Source: a virus
IMG/VR virus record: IMGVR_UViG_3300022072_000056
Location: 1 to 35,269 of that record
Reading direction: 5' to 3' (one strand)
DNA: 35,269 nt
The notes beneath the pieces are model-generated. The model saw only the letters and a list, made by a program, of their open reading frames with translations, searched no databases and was not told the origin of the DNA. The translations under genes and the position numbers were made by a program. Position 1 is the stretch's first letter, and each line of letters begins with the position of its first letter. Shown piece after piece: positions 14,626 to 22,521 of this stretch.

Positions 14626-14968
14626 AACATTTACAATATACGCAGCGAAGAACTATTACAATCCCACTTGTATCGATAGTGAAGAGTTCTTTAATGACAT
14701 TAAAAGATTCAAGTATATAAAACGACTGTTGAATAAGTACACACTTTCTGGTGAGTTGTCGGAGAGACTGGTACTGAATCATTTGATAGTTATATTTAAC
14801 TGTTGGGGATTCGAATCTGGTATTGAGATGCTTGCACTCAAGATTGATCCTCCACACTGGAATGCACTTAAACCATTCCTAATATTCTTGAAAGCAATAG
14901 ACATCAACCAAGACCTGACAGGTATCAGTCTTGATCCGGTGATTGTTGAAAAACTGAGAATGATATGA
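14609..14968 (+). CDS. Conserved T4-like marine phage protein, 119 aa
   Basis: 119 residues, MILTHKTFTIYAAKNYYNPT, then CIDSEEFFNDIKRFKYIKRL, an amphipathic helix with LSERLVLNHLIVIFNCWGFE, and DPPHWNALKPFLIFLKAID. I recall this all-helical family in T4-like cyanophages and related marine phages, with no assigned function. It overlaps the glycosyltransferase end by 17 bases and the next gene by 4 bases. Because the family is broadly conserved, it probably belongs to the phage core rather than to the modification cluster around it. Confidence 0.75.
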   Translation: MILTHKTFTIYAAKNYYNPTCIDSEEFFNDIKRFKYIKRLLNKYTLSGELSERLVLNHLIVIFNCWGFESGIEMLALKIDPPHWNALKPFLIFLKAIDINQDLTGISLDPVIVEKLRMI

Positions 14969-15411
14969 TATCCCCCACAGAATCTCGATGCGGAGATTGT
15001 ACCGTTTGTTGTGAGATCATGGGATATACCGGTGAGTGGAGTTTTGCAGATAAGTACAAAGAAGCTAATAAGTATGGTGTAGTGTATGGTGAGTGGAGTT
15101 CATGCAATAAACTCTGTGAAACTGGATGTTCGATCCAAGAAGACAAACCACGTATTTGTGATGAGTTCTTCTGCCACTTCATAAAACATGATCTGGAGGA
15201 TGAATATAGACCCGATAAATTCGGGTTTGTCGCACGTACCAAAAAAGGTGTCGTTGATATATTATCTACGGATAAAACATTACCACCAGAAATACAATAC
15301 GATAACAACAAAAAAATGTTAGATAACCTAATAGATGACGTGTCTTTATTTGAAGGAACACTCTACGAGGTACATCTATTTACATCACAGGGGTCGATGA
15401 AACTAAGATGA
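14965..15411 (+). CDS. YkgJ-type cysteine-cluster protein, 148 aa
   Basis: The N-terminus has C9-x2-C12-x2-C15-C16 (RCGDCTVCCEIMG), followed by CNKLCETGCSIQEDKPRICD and FFC. This matches the YkgJ/UPF0153 zinc- or iron-chelating cluster (CxxCxxCC plus downstream Cys). Members are thought to bind a metal ion, but the biochemical role is not established. It sits between a conserved phage gene and an asparagine-synthetase-like gene, overlapping both by 4 bases (ATGA), so it may supply metal-dependent chemistry to that cluster; this is inference. The C-terminal half has no recognisable motif. Confidence 0.78.
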   Translation: MISPTESRCGDCTVCCEIMGYTGEWSFADKYKEANKYGVVYGEWSSCNKLCETGCSIQEDKPRICDEFFCHFIKHDLEDEYRPDKFGFVARTKKGVVDILSTDKTLPPEIQYDNNKKMLDNLIDDVSLFEGTLYEVHLFTSQGSMKLR

Positions 15412-16802
15412 AATTTTTTATATGTGAAGATAATAACAAATTTTTTCAACCACCATTTTCCGTAAAGAGTTATGGCAAGTGGCATTTCTTCCATGACGAT
15501 AAAGTGAAACTCTATGAGGGTAATGGTTATATTGTTCTCTATTGTGGGTACTTGATAGAAGGTGATATCGAAGGAGCTTGTGAACGATGGAGTTTCGATG
15601 ATGAGAATGGTAATTTCTTTGCAATCAAATTAACCGAGTCGGAATTTGATATATCTGTCGATTACTTCCAGAATCATAAAATATTCACTGCATCAAAGTA
15701 TGGTCAAGAGATTAGTAACTATCTTCCTTATATGACAATCAAAGAAGGTGATGTCTGTAGAAGTGGTCTAGAATATGACCAACATGCTCGAGAGTTTTCC
15801 GAAAAACAGAATACGACATTCTACGATCATATCAATTCCTACATTCCTCCTTATGATTATGTGGGTGACTGTAGACGTGCATTAGAAGAAGAACAATGGA
15901 CTGACCCCGAAGCACTTGCTGAATATATCCATGAATGTATGGAACAACACTCGAATCTAATTAAGTCTCGTTATGAAAACCGGTTCATCTCTTTAAGTGA
16001 GGGAATGGATTCTGCACTCCAATCCCAATATTTTCGTGATGATCCACAGTACATGTATAGTATAGATTTGTGTTATGCGGGAGAGGATGGTAAAAAATAT
16101 AAGGATATAACCGCTAAGAACTTTTCTGATGTCACTAATGAAGTGATGACAGTGGATGGTTTTGGTTGGGCAACCCGAAAATTTCTGAAAGACAGTTCTA
16201 CCAGATGGGCCACCATTCTACCAACAATGAAACAGATTTTTGAATCTGGAGATCCTGATATTGTACTGTATGGTGTAAACGGTGACGAGATGTTTCTCCG
16301 TGATTTGATACCACATATGCACCTGTTGATGGTAAGTATGAAAGGAGAGGACAATCTTAAAGAATCCCTCCAAAAGAATCTGGATAAAAAGAAAGATCAT
16401 TATGGTGCCAGTTATACTCTAGGAGATCATAAAACTCCCCAAACATACATCGATGCATGGATGGAAAAATGGATTACCGAAGATATAGATTGGGATGCGG
16501 CCGAATATAACATGTTGAAACTCTTAACTCCTAAGTTATACACTCGTGCAATAAGTGCCAATAATGATGTGATTGCCGCATCACTATATAATGATAGAAG
16601 AATATACCACGAAGTTTTCAAGACATCGATGTCATTTCTTTTGGGGAATTCTATGGATTCACCTATCCAAAGAAAGATATTAGAGAAGTTCAACTACACA
16701 TTTATCACACCCCATAAAGATGTCTTGTATTGTGATTATCAAGGTATTTTCAACAATATAAAAATGGCGACACGTAGAAGAGATTTTGAACAGTTGATCT
16801 AG
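15408..16802 (+). CDS. Asparagine-synthetase-like ATP pyrophosphatase, 464 aa
   Basis: The C-terminal two thirds follow the asparagine synthetase B synthase domain. A PP-loop-type ATP site is at S197-E-G-M-D-S202 (FISLSEGMDSA; canonical form SGGxDS), and G289-V-N-G-D-E-M-F296 matches the conserved GxGGDE-(L/M)-F. The N-terminal ~190 residues could be a relic of the class II glutaminase domain, but residue 2 is Lys, not the catalytic Cys, so no glutaminase activity is expected. The enzyme would activate a carboxylate with ATP and add ammonia or another amine. Free asparagine formation is possible, but in phages and glycan clusters relatives more often modify a special substrate. It overlaps the YkgJ-type gene by 4 bases. 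Confidence 0.75.
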   Translation: MKFFICEDNNKFFQPPFSVKSYGKWHFFHDDKVKLYEGNGYIVLYCGYLIEGDIEGACERWSFDDENGNFFAIKLTESEFDISVDYFQNHKIFTASKYGQEISNYLPYMTIKEGDVCRSGLEYDQHAREFSEKQNTTFYDHINSYIPPYDYVGDCRRALEEEQWTDPEALAEYIHECMEQHSNLIKSRYENRFISLSEGMDSALQSQYFRDDPQYMYSIDLCYAGEDGKKYKDITAKNFSDVTNEVMTVDGFGWATRKFLKDSSTRWATILPTMKQIFESGDPDIVLYGVNGDEMFLRDLIPHMHLLMVSMKGEDNLKESLQKNLDKKKDHYGASYTLGDHKTPQTYIDAWMEKWITEDIDWDAAEYNMLKLLTPKLYTRAISANNDVIAASLYNDRRIYHEVFKTSMSFLLGNSMDSPIQRKILEKFNYTFITPHKDVLYCDYQGIFNNIKMATRRRDFEQLI

Positions 16803-16817
16803 TTAAATAATTTTAGG

Positions 16818-16825
16818 TATAAATA
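16818..16825 (+). promoter_or_regulatory. T4-type late promoter L4 (TATAAATA)
   Basis: Exact TATAAATA only 5 bases before ATG 16831; no Shine-Dalgarno sequence is present. As for L2, the predicted transcript would start at or within a base or two of the ATG. Confidence 0.7.
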
Positions 16826-16830
16826 GAAAC

Positions 16831-17424
16831 ATGGGAATATTAAAATCAGCAGCAGACCTCGTATACACGATACGTTTCTTGAAACTGTTAGTCACACCGT
16901 TTGACAAAACAGATGCATTCAAGGCAGGTATCATAGACGAAGATGGTCAAAAGAACAAAGACTTCAACCTGAACTCTATGGATGATCGGGAAGCTTACCG
17001 TTCGTATTACACTCCGTTCCACAGACTTGTTTTCAATTTAAAACGTCTGATGGCAAAGGTGCCTGGCGGACAGTCGGTTGTTGCACGTTATGGTGCGGCA
17101 CTCGCACTCATCAAAGAACATGGTGAACTCTCTGACAAGAACTTAAACAAGATTCATACTGAGACTGGTATTGATGTTCTGGACTGTCTCGCCGAAGAAA
17201 CTAAGTGGTTTATGTTAGAAGGCAATGAACTATCGCCTGGCATATACAAAATGAAGAATGAATCAATCACCACTAAGTGTGAAGAAATTGTGAAGAAAGG
17301 TGATCAAATTAGAATCTCAAAGACTCATCCAATCGATGAAGTACTCGGTCTACAGATTTACGAAGCAACACATTTGAAGTCCAACCAGAATCTATATATT
17401 ACTACTGCTGAGATAACCAAATGA
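16831..17424 (+). CDS. Conserved late protein of marine T4-like phages, 197 aa
   Basis: 197 residues starting MGILKSAADLVYTIRFLKLL, then VTPFDKTDAFKAGIIDEDG. Further blocks are HRLVFNLKRLMAKVPGG and ARYGAALALIKEHG. I recall this family as widely conserved in marine T4-like phages and under late control, consistent with promoter L4 here. The N-terminal helix could be membrane-peripheral or a coiled-coil contact. The C-terminal third (GIYKMKNESITTKCEEIVKK and after) is a small beta-rich domain. Exact function is not known to me; an assembly or structural role is likely. Confidence 0.75.
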   Translation: MGILKSAADLVYTIRFLKLLVTPFDKTDAFKAGIIDEDGQKNKDFNLNSMDDREAYRSYYTPFHRLVFNLKRLMAKVPGGQSVVARYGAALALIKEHGELSDKNLNKIHTETGIDVLDCLAEETKWFMLEGNELSPGIYKMKNESITTKCEEIVKKGDQIRISKTHPIDEVLGLQIYEATHLKSNQNLYITTAEITK

Positions 17425-18050
17425 CTTTACAAGATAAGTTCGATGAACACTTCCCCAACTTGAAGGTGAGGGAAGGTCATATGTTATTGACGGATATTAC
17501 CGTAGAAGCGTTCACCTCTATCTTTGATACTATTGCACCCAAAAAAATACTAGAGATAGGATTTAATGCGGGACATTCCGCATTTTGTTTTCTGGAAGTA
17601 CTCCCCGAAACAGTAGTACATTCTCTTGACTTGGGTAGACACAACTATACTCGACCATGCGCTCAGAAATTAAAATCCATATTCGGAGAAAGGTTTAAGT
17701 TTGGTATAAAAGATTCACACCATCTAATTCCGGATAATATCATAGGTGAAAATTATGATATGGTATATATTGATGGGGATCATAGTATAGAAGGTATAAT
17801 GAACGACTATGGCTTATGCAATAAGTCCGAGATTGAGTGGATCTTAATAGATGATGTTAACCTCTTTCGACACATTGAAGCATTAGTAGATCATGTCCAT
17901 ACAAGTTCCCATCATCCGTATCGGATAGCGGCAACATTACAATTTGATAATAACCAACTGATCAAGAATCCCCAAGCGAAAATAAATGATAGGATGACAA
18001 CAGCTATGTTACTACAAAGAACAGGAACTACCGATGAAAACGTTCAATAA
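17421..18050 (+). CDS. Class I SAM-dependent methyltransferase, 209 aa
   Basis: Rossmann-type methyltransferase. Motif I is ILEIGFNAGHSAF (E45-I-G-F-N-A-G51), an acidic SAM-contacting residue is D70 (HSLDLGRHNY), and motif IV is MVYIDGDHSIEG (D118-x-D120-H121), the pattern of the Methyltransf_24 group. These enzymes often methylate sugars or small molecules in glycan clusters, fitting the nearby glycosyltransferase and asparagine-synthetase-like genes. The GTG/ATG question does not arise: ATG 17421 overlaps the preceding TGA. The 3' end overlaps the next small gene by 17 bases. Confidence 0.82.
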   Translation: MTLQDKFDEHFPNLKVREGHMLLTDITVEAFTSIFDTIAPKKILEIGFNAGHSAFCFLEVLPETVVHSLDLGRHNYTRPCAQKLKSIFGERFKFGIKDSHHLIPDNIIGENYDMVYIDGDHSIEGIMNDYGLCNKSEIEWILIDDVNLFRHIEALVDHVHTSSHHPYRIAATLQFDNNQLIKNPQAKINDRMTTAMLLQRTGTTDENVQ

Positions 18051-18204
18051 ATTTAGCGAAGACACAACCACATCTTCTGTAGTTGGTACCGGAGACGATT
18101 CCGATACTGTCATCGTCCGTAAGAAGTACGACAAGAAACGTAAACGTAAAGATCAAATTGCTATCCTCAAGCGATTGATGGGAAAGATCAACAAAACTTC
18201 TTGA
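18034..18204 (+). CDS. Small basic protein with capsid-targeting-like N-terminus, 56 aa
   Basis: ATG 18034 to TGA 18202-18204. The product starts MKTFNKFSEDTTTSSVVGTG, and residues 29-56 are Lys/Arg-rich (VRKKYDKKRKRKDQ, then AILKRLMGKINKTS). The first nine residues are close to those of the 594-residue internal-head candidate (MKTFNALSEE), so the protein may also be packaged: a short targeting peptide followed by a basic DNA-binding tail. It overlaps the methyltransferase gene by 17 bases, and its stop codon overlaps the -35 box of promoter P5. Confidence 0.65.
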   Translation: MKTFNKFSEDTTTSSVVGTGDDSDTVIVRKKYDKKRKRKDQIAILKRLMGKINKTS

Positions 18205-18229
18205 CACCCCACCCCCACTCTGTTATAAT
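18201..18229 (+). promoter_or_regulatory. Consensus sigma70 promoter P5 upstream of the nrd block
   Basis: TTGACA at 18201-18206, 17-base spacer, TATAAT at 18224-18229: a full consensus match. It lacks both the extended -10 TG and the AAATAARTG element of the other early-type promoters, and its spacer is C-rich (CCCCACCCCCAC). It reads into the gene at 18256, nrdA and beyond. Confidence 0.88.
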
Positions 18230-18255
18230 TACCCCTATACATTAAGGAATATATC

Positions 18256-18621
18256 ATGAAAACGTTTGAACGTAAAGGGGTCAGTGTCTCTGTCTTTCAG
18301 GGAGACGAAGATCTGTCTGACCTACATATCCTACAAGACAATTTGGGACTGGCTGGTCTCGAAAAAAATAAGATAATCTACGTATCTTTAGAAGGTACCG
18401 ATGATAAATACCTTCACCCCGACAGATTTATAGTCAAAAATTACACCGCGTCTTTAATAAACCACTTCATGTGGGAGGGTTTACTGACGCAGAAAGAACA
18501 GGATGAACGATTATATCAGATGATAGATACCTTTATAGATACAGGTAAACAATATATCATTGAGGATTACGAGTTTGTTGAAGATGAACCATTTTACGAT
18601 TACAGCGGCGGCAGAGAATAA
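18256..18621 (+). CDS. Hypothetical protein upstream of nrdA, 121 aa
   Basis: Acidic 121-residue protein (MKTFERKGVSVSVFQGDEDL...). Strand-rich N-terminus; helical C-terminal half (LINHFMWEGLLTQKEQDERL), then a very acidic tail (EDYEFVEDEPFYDYSGGRE). Good ribosome site AAGGA, 7 bases before the ATG. It is the first gene of the nucleotide block and its stop directly abuts the nrdA ATG, so it may modulate NrdA, but no known regulator motif is visible. MKTFERKG at the start is not a capsid-targeting peptide: there is no (L/I)-x-E. Confidence 0.68.
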   Translation: MKTFERKGVSVSVFQGDEDLSDLHILQDNLGLAGLEKNKIIYVSLEGTDDKYLHPDRFIVKNYTASLINHFMWEGLLTQKEQDERLYQMIDTFIDTGKQYIIEDYEFVEDEPFYDYSGGRE

Positions 18622-20604
18622 ATGAGAATAGATAAGAAGAAAGACGCTTTATTAGAAGATTATGCGATTGGTATGTTGAAGGACTTTTACTTACAAGATG
18701 GTGAGAAGAGTCCACAAGAAGGTTTTTTACGTGCAGCGAAGGCTTGGTCAATCTACAAAGAAGAAATGGACGAAGACCTTGCAGAAAGACTTTATGGTTA
18801 TGTTAGTAACAAGTGGTTTATGTATGCGTCTCCCGTTTTATCTAACGCACCTGTTGTTGGTAAGAAATCAAAGGCAATGCCTATCTCTTGTTTCCTTACC
18901 TATGTACCTGATACCCTAGAAGGATTGATCGAACACACCGCAGAACTGCGTTGGTTGTCGGTCATGGGGGGTGGTGTAGGGGGTCATTGGTCGGATGTCC
19001 GTACCGTGTCTGACGTTGCGCCTGGCCCTATGCCATTCATACATACCGTAGATGCTGACATGATTGCGTACCGTCAAGGTAAAACACGCAAAGGATCTTA
19101 TGCTGCATATATGGATGTTTCGCACCCTGATATCATCGAGTTCCTGAACATGCGTATCCCTACGGGTGATGTACAGCGTAAAGCATTGAACCTTCATAAT
19201 GCAATTAATATCACCGATGAGTTCATGGAAGCAGTTAAGTCGAACAGTCAGTTCGATCTACGTGATCCAAAAGATAATGGGGTTAAAGAATCGATCAATG
19301 CACGTAAGTTATGGGAACGTATCTTAGAGACTCGATTCCGTACAGGTGAACCGTACTTGAACTTTATCGATACTGCAAACCGTGATCTACCGCAACCACT
19401 GAAAGACTTGGGTCTCAAGATCAATGGTTCGAACTTATGTAATGAGATCCACCTTCCTACAAACGCAGATCGTACTGCGGTATGTTGTTTGTCGTCTTTG
19501 AATCTTGAATACTTTGATGACTGGAAAGATACTAACATTGTGGGTGATATCGTGCGAATGCTCGATAACGTCCTAGAATACTTTGTAGAGAATGCACCAG
19601 ACTCGATCAGTCGTGCGAGATACAGTGCACAACGTGAACGATCTATTGGTTTGGGTGCGATGGGTTTCCATTCACTTCTCCAGAAACATGGAGTTGCATG
19701 GGAGTCTGATAAAGCACGTGAAATGAATGATGTTGTATTCTCACACATTAATATACAGGCAGTCGCAGAAACACAGAAACTGGCCCTAGAACGTGGCGAG
19801 TATCCTGATGGGTTTGGTTCGGGTAGACGTAACAGTCACTTGATTGCGATTGCACCTAATGCATCATCTGGTGTTATTTTGAGTACAAGTCCTTCTATCG
19901 AACCATTGAAGGCATGTGCATATACACACCGTACTCGTGCGGGTAGTTTCTTGGTTAAGAACAAATACCTTGATCGACTACTTACCGAGAAGGGTCAGAA
20001 CAACGAATCGAACTGGACTTCTATTATCACTAATAAAGGTTCGGTACAACATCTTCCGTTTTTGACCGAAGGTGAGAAGTCTATATTTAAGACCGCACAA
20101 GAGTTAGATCAGAACTGGGTAGTACAACACGCAGCTGATAGACAGAAGTATATCTGTCAGGGTCAGTCGGTGAACGTATTCTTCCCTGCTGGTGCACCTA
20201 AATCATACGTGAATAAGGTACATCTCAAGGCGTGGAAGGAAGGTCTTAAAGGTCTATACTATCTACGCACCGAGGCAAAGTCTCGTGCAGAGAATGTATC
20301 GGAGAAGGTAGAACGTGTTGCATTACAAGAAGATAGTCGCAGTATAGTATACGGTATTCCCAACTGTCCGTTCTGTGAACTTGCAAAGGAAGAATTGACC
20401 TTACGCGGTATTAATTATGACTATATCGATTTGAAAGAAATTGGTAAGTCTGCGGCTGAAGTGACTGGTCGTAGTGTTAAGACTGTTCCACAGATCTATA
20501 TCCAAGGCAACTATGTCGGTGGTTACGAAGAACTGATGTTGTTCTTGGGTAATGCGGACTCACCAGCACAAGAAGATAATGAGTGTAGAGCTTGCGAAGG
20601 TTAG
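18622..20604 (+). CDS. nrdA: Class I ribonucleotide reductase alpha subunit with internal glutaredoxin domain
   Basis: Makes dNDPs from NDPs with NrdB. Active-site residues are present: C90 (ISCF) and C288 or C289 (AVCCLSSLNL) as the redox pair, N271/C273/E275 (NLCNEIH) as the radical site, and the radical-relay tyrosines Y546-Y547 (LYYLRT). The N-terminal ATP-cone (overall activity switch) is absent: the catalytic domain begins within the first ~20 residues. A complete glutaredoxin domain is inserted at about residues 572-640: C582-P-F-C585, KTVPQIYI with the cis-Pro, and GNYVGGYEEL. It is followed by a C-terminal C655-R-A-C658-E-G tail, the normal swinging thiol pair of NrdA. So the reductant is built in upstream of the tail. 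Total 660 aa; about 560 without the insertion and tail. Confidence 0.95.
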   Translation: MRIDKKKDALLEDYAIGMLKDFYLQDGEKSPQEGFLRAAKAWSIYKEEMDEDLAERLYGYVSNKWFMYASPVLSNAPVVGKKSKAMPISCFLTYVPDTLEGLIEHTAELRWLSVMGGGVGGHWSDVRTVSDVAPGPMPFIHTVDADMIAYRQGKTRKGSYAAYMDVSHPDIIEFLNMRIPTGDVQRKALNLHNAINITDEFMEAVKSNSQFDLRDPKDNGVKESINARKLWERILETRFRTGEPYLNFIDTANRDLPQPLKDLGLKINGSNLCNEIHLPTNADRTAVCCLSSLNLEYFDDWKDTNIVGDIVRMLDNVLEYFVENAPDSISRARYSAQRERSIGLGAMGFHSLLQKHGVAWESDKAREMNDVVFSHINIQAVAETQKLALERGEYPDGFGSGRRNSHLIAIAPNASSGVILSTSPSIEPLKACAYTHRTRAGSFLVKNKYLDRLLTEKGQNNESNWTSIITNKGSVQHLPFLTEGEKSIFKTAQELDQNWVVQHAADRQKYICQGQSVNVFFPAGAPKSYVNKVHLKAWKEGLKGLYYLRTEAKSRAENVSEKVERVALQEDSRSIVYGIPNCPFCELAKEELTLRGINYDYIDLKEIGKSAAEVTGRSVKTVPQIYIQGNYVGGYEELMLFLGNADSPAQEDNECRACEG

Positions 20605-21380
20605 TAGTATTTGGAGATAGTTTTGTAGAAGGTTACAATGCCATGCCTGAAGTGAAAGTGACACGTTTCAATATGTGTCACTTTTTAGAAAGGGAACTTG
20701 GTGTAGAAGTTGTCAACTGCGGAAGGAGAGGGGCTGGCAACGCATCTATCGCAAACAAAATATTCAGATATATACAGTCCAACGATATGACCAACACATC
20801 GATCTTGGTGGTTTGGTCTGGGGTAGATAGGTCTATGGAATTGAATCATGAGTATATAACTACTGATGACAAGTTCATGGACTTTGATTATCTCGACTAT
20901 ATAGTTGGTGGAACAAGACAGTTCGAGAAAGAAAGACTTGAACTTGAAGAGTATCGAAATATGTCTACACTACGATTGCAGTCAGAAATCTCATACCATT
21001 CGGTAAGAATGATTTGCCAAGACTATGATGTACCTGTTATAATGACCAATAGTTTCGATAATACTCTGATCGAAAGGAAACGAATGTATCAGAAAAGAGT
21101 CCGAGACATTAATTTTATTCACGGTAAAATAAAAGACTGTTGGATAGAACCAGAACACTCCTCTAATACTTTACTTGATATAATTATAGGTGAGTGGTTA
21201 GAAGAAATAGATGACAAACCAATGTGGATACCCCAAAGGGTAGAAAGAGCAAAACATATAATTAGGTCAGACCCTAGTAAATATCCTAATATTACACTTT
21301 GTATTCACCCGTCTGATTCGGGTAATGAACTTATAGCAAAAACATTAACACCATATATACTACCAATATTACAGGAATAA
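20592..21380 (+). CDS. SGNH/GDSL-type hydrolase-like protein, 262 aa
   Basis: Begins LVVFGDSFVEGYNA, the block I G-D-S motif with nucleophile Ser. GAGNASI supplies the block III-like Gly/Asn, and CIHPSDSGNELIA carries a His near the C-terminus in a D/H-type block V arrangement. The family includes esterases, acyl- and sugar-deacetylases; the substrate is unknown. The start is TTG 20592 inside the end of nrdA (13-base overlap), because the G-D-S motif lies eight residues from it and no ATG precedes the motif. It splits nrdA from nrdB. Deacylation of a glycan or nucleoside is possible; the position alone does not decide. Confidence 0.75.
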   Translation: MRRLVVFGDSFVEGYNAMPEVKVTRFNMCHFLERELGVEVVNCGRRGAGNASIANKIFRYIQSNDMTNTSILVVWSGVDRSMELNHEYITTDDKFMDFDYLDYIVGGTRQFEKERLELEEYRNMSTLRLQSEISYHSVRMICQDYDVPVIMTNSFDNTLIERKRMYQKRVRDINFIHGKIKDCWIEPEHSSNTLLDIIIGEWLEEIDDKPMWIPQRVERAKHIIRSDPSKYPNITLCIHPSDSGNELIAKTLTPYILPILQE

Positions 21381-21382
21381 AA

Positions 21383-22378
21383 ATGGCACTACTAGATTTT
21401 TCGAAGACGTACAAACCCTTCCAATACCCATGGGCTGTAGAACTGACAAAGAAACACGAAGAGATTCACTGGGTTGAGGACGAGGCAGAACTGTCCGAAG
21501 ATATTCAAGACTGGAGAACCAAACTCACCGAACAAGAGAAAGAGTTCATCACTCAGGTACTACGATTGTTCACTCAGTCGGATGTGCAGGTAGGCGAGAA
21601 CTATCACGAACTGTTGATCCCTAAGTTTAAGAACAATGAGATCCGTAACATGTTGTCATCCTTTGCAAACCGCGAAGGTGTACACCAACGTGCGTATGCA
21701 TTGTTGAATGATACTCTGGGTCTGCCAGACGAAGAACACTCTGCCTTTATGGAATACAAAGAGATGGCAGACAAGATTGACTTCATGAAAGAGGGTAACA
21801 TCAACTCTCACACAGGTCTTGCACTTGTACTTGCACAGTCTGTATTCAATGAAGGTATGAGTCTGTTTGCATCATTCGTAATGTTGTTGAACTTCCAACG
21901 TTTCGGTAAGATGAAAGGTATGGGTACAATCGTTGAGTGGTCTATTCGTGATGAGACTATGCACGTACAAGGTAATGCGAAGTTGTTCCGTGAGTTCTGT
22001 GAAGAACATCCACGTGTAGTAAACGATGAACTGAAGTCTAAAGTATACGAGATGGCAAAGAATGCTGTTAAGTTGGAAGATAGATTCATCAAACTTGCAT
22101 ATAAGTCCGGTACCATCGAAGGATTGACTGAAGCAGATGTTAAAGCATATATCCGTCATATCGCAGACAGACGTTTGTTGCAACTTGGTATGAAGCCTAA
22201 CTTCAAGGTCAAGGATAATCCACTCCCTTGGTTAGACTGGGTACTGAACGGTGCATCACATGACAACTTCTTTGAGAAACGTGTTACCGAATACTCTGTG
22301 AATGGTATGGATGGTGATTGGGATTGGGAAGAAGAACCACAGGTCTGTGGTCTAGACGGCGAGGGGTGCGCTGCATGA
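21383..22378 (+). CDS. nrdB: Class I ribonucleotide reductase beta subunit
   Basis: 331-residue radical-generating subunit of the NrdAB reductase. All metal ligands and the radical tyrosine can be placed with the same spacing as in E. coli NrdB: D67, E98, H101, Y105 (REGVHQRAY), E157 (NEGM), E191 and H194 (RDETMH). It is therefore a Tyr-radical dimetal type, not the metal-free variant. The C-terminal tail, DWDWEEEPQVCGLDGEGCAA, is acidic and contains two cysteines, unlike the usual hydrophobic C-terminal NrdA-binding peptide. Ribosome site not strong. It starts 2 bases after the SGNH gene and overlaps the zinc-ribbon gene (ATGA). Confidence 0.95.
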   Translation: MALLDFSKTYKPFQYPWAVELTKKHEEIHWVEDEAELSEDIQDWRTKLTEQEKEFITQVLRLFTQSDVQVGENYHELLIPKFKNNEIRNMLSSFANREGVHQRAYALLNDTLGLPDEEHSAFMEYKEMADKIDFMKEGNINSHTGLALVLAQSVFNEGMSLFASFVMLLNFQRFGKMKGMGTIVEWSIRDETMHVQGNAKLFREFCEEHPRVVNDELKSKVYEMAKNAVKLEDRFIKLAYKSGTIEGLTEADVKAYIRHIADRRLLQLGMKPNFKVKDNPLPWLDWVLNGASHDNFFEKRVTEYSVNGMDGDWDWEEEPQVCGLDGEGCAA

Positions 22379-22521
22379 AATTAAGATATGAAAACATCTG
22401 TCCTATATGTGACATAGAAAGTACTATCATAGTACACTACGTTGACGATAGACCACAACACTGTCCTATGTGTGGTGAAGATGCGGAATTAGAACAGATT
22501 GAAGGAGTTGAAGAAGATTGA
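22375..22521 (+). CDS. Small zinc-ribbon protein, 48 aa
   Basis: 48 residues with two CxxC knuckles: NICPICDIES (C9, C12) and HCPMCGEDAE (C30, C33), about 17 residues apart, followed by an acidic tail. This is the layout of a minimal zinc ribbon. An upstream in-frame start lies within nrdB; ATG 22375 overlaps the nrdB stop (ATGA) and is preferred. It could be a nucleic-acid-binding or protein-contact module. Its stop overlaps the TTG start of panD. Function unknown. Confidence 0.72.
   Translation: MKLRYENICPICDIESTIIVHYVDDRPQHCPMCGEDAELEQIEGVEED

Noticed and set aside
14925-15311. Reverse-strand frame of 128 aa over the YkgJ-type gene
   Set aside because: The + strand gene has the complete Cys-cluster signature and ATGA overlaps on both sides; the reverse frame has none of these.
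19248-19748. Reverse-strand open frame of 166 aa inside nrdA
   Set aside because: Lies wholly within the strongly supported NrdA catalytic domain; no promoter, ribosome site or protein motif.
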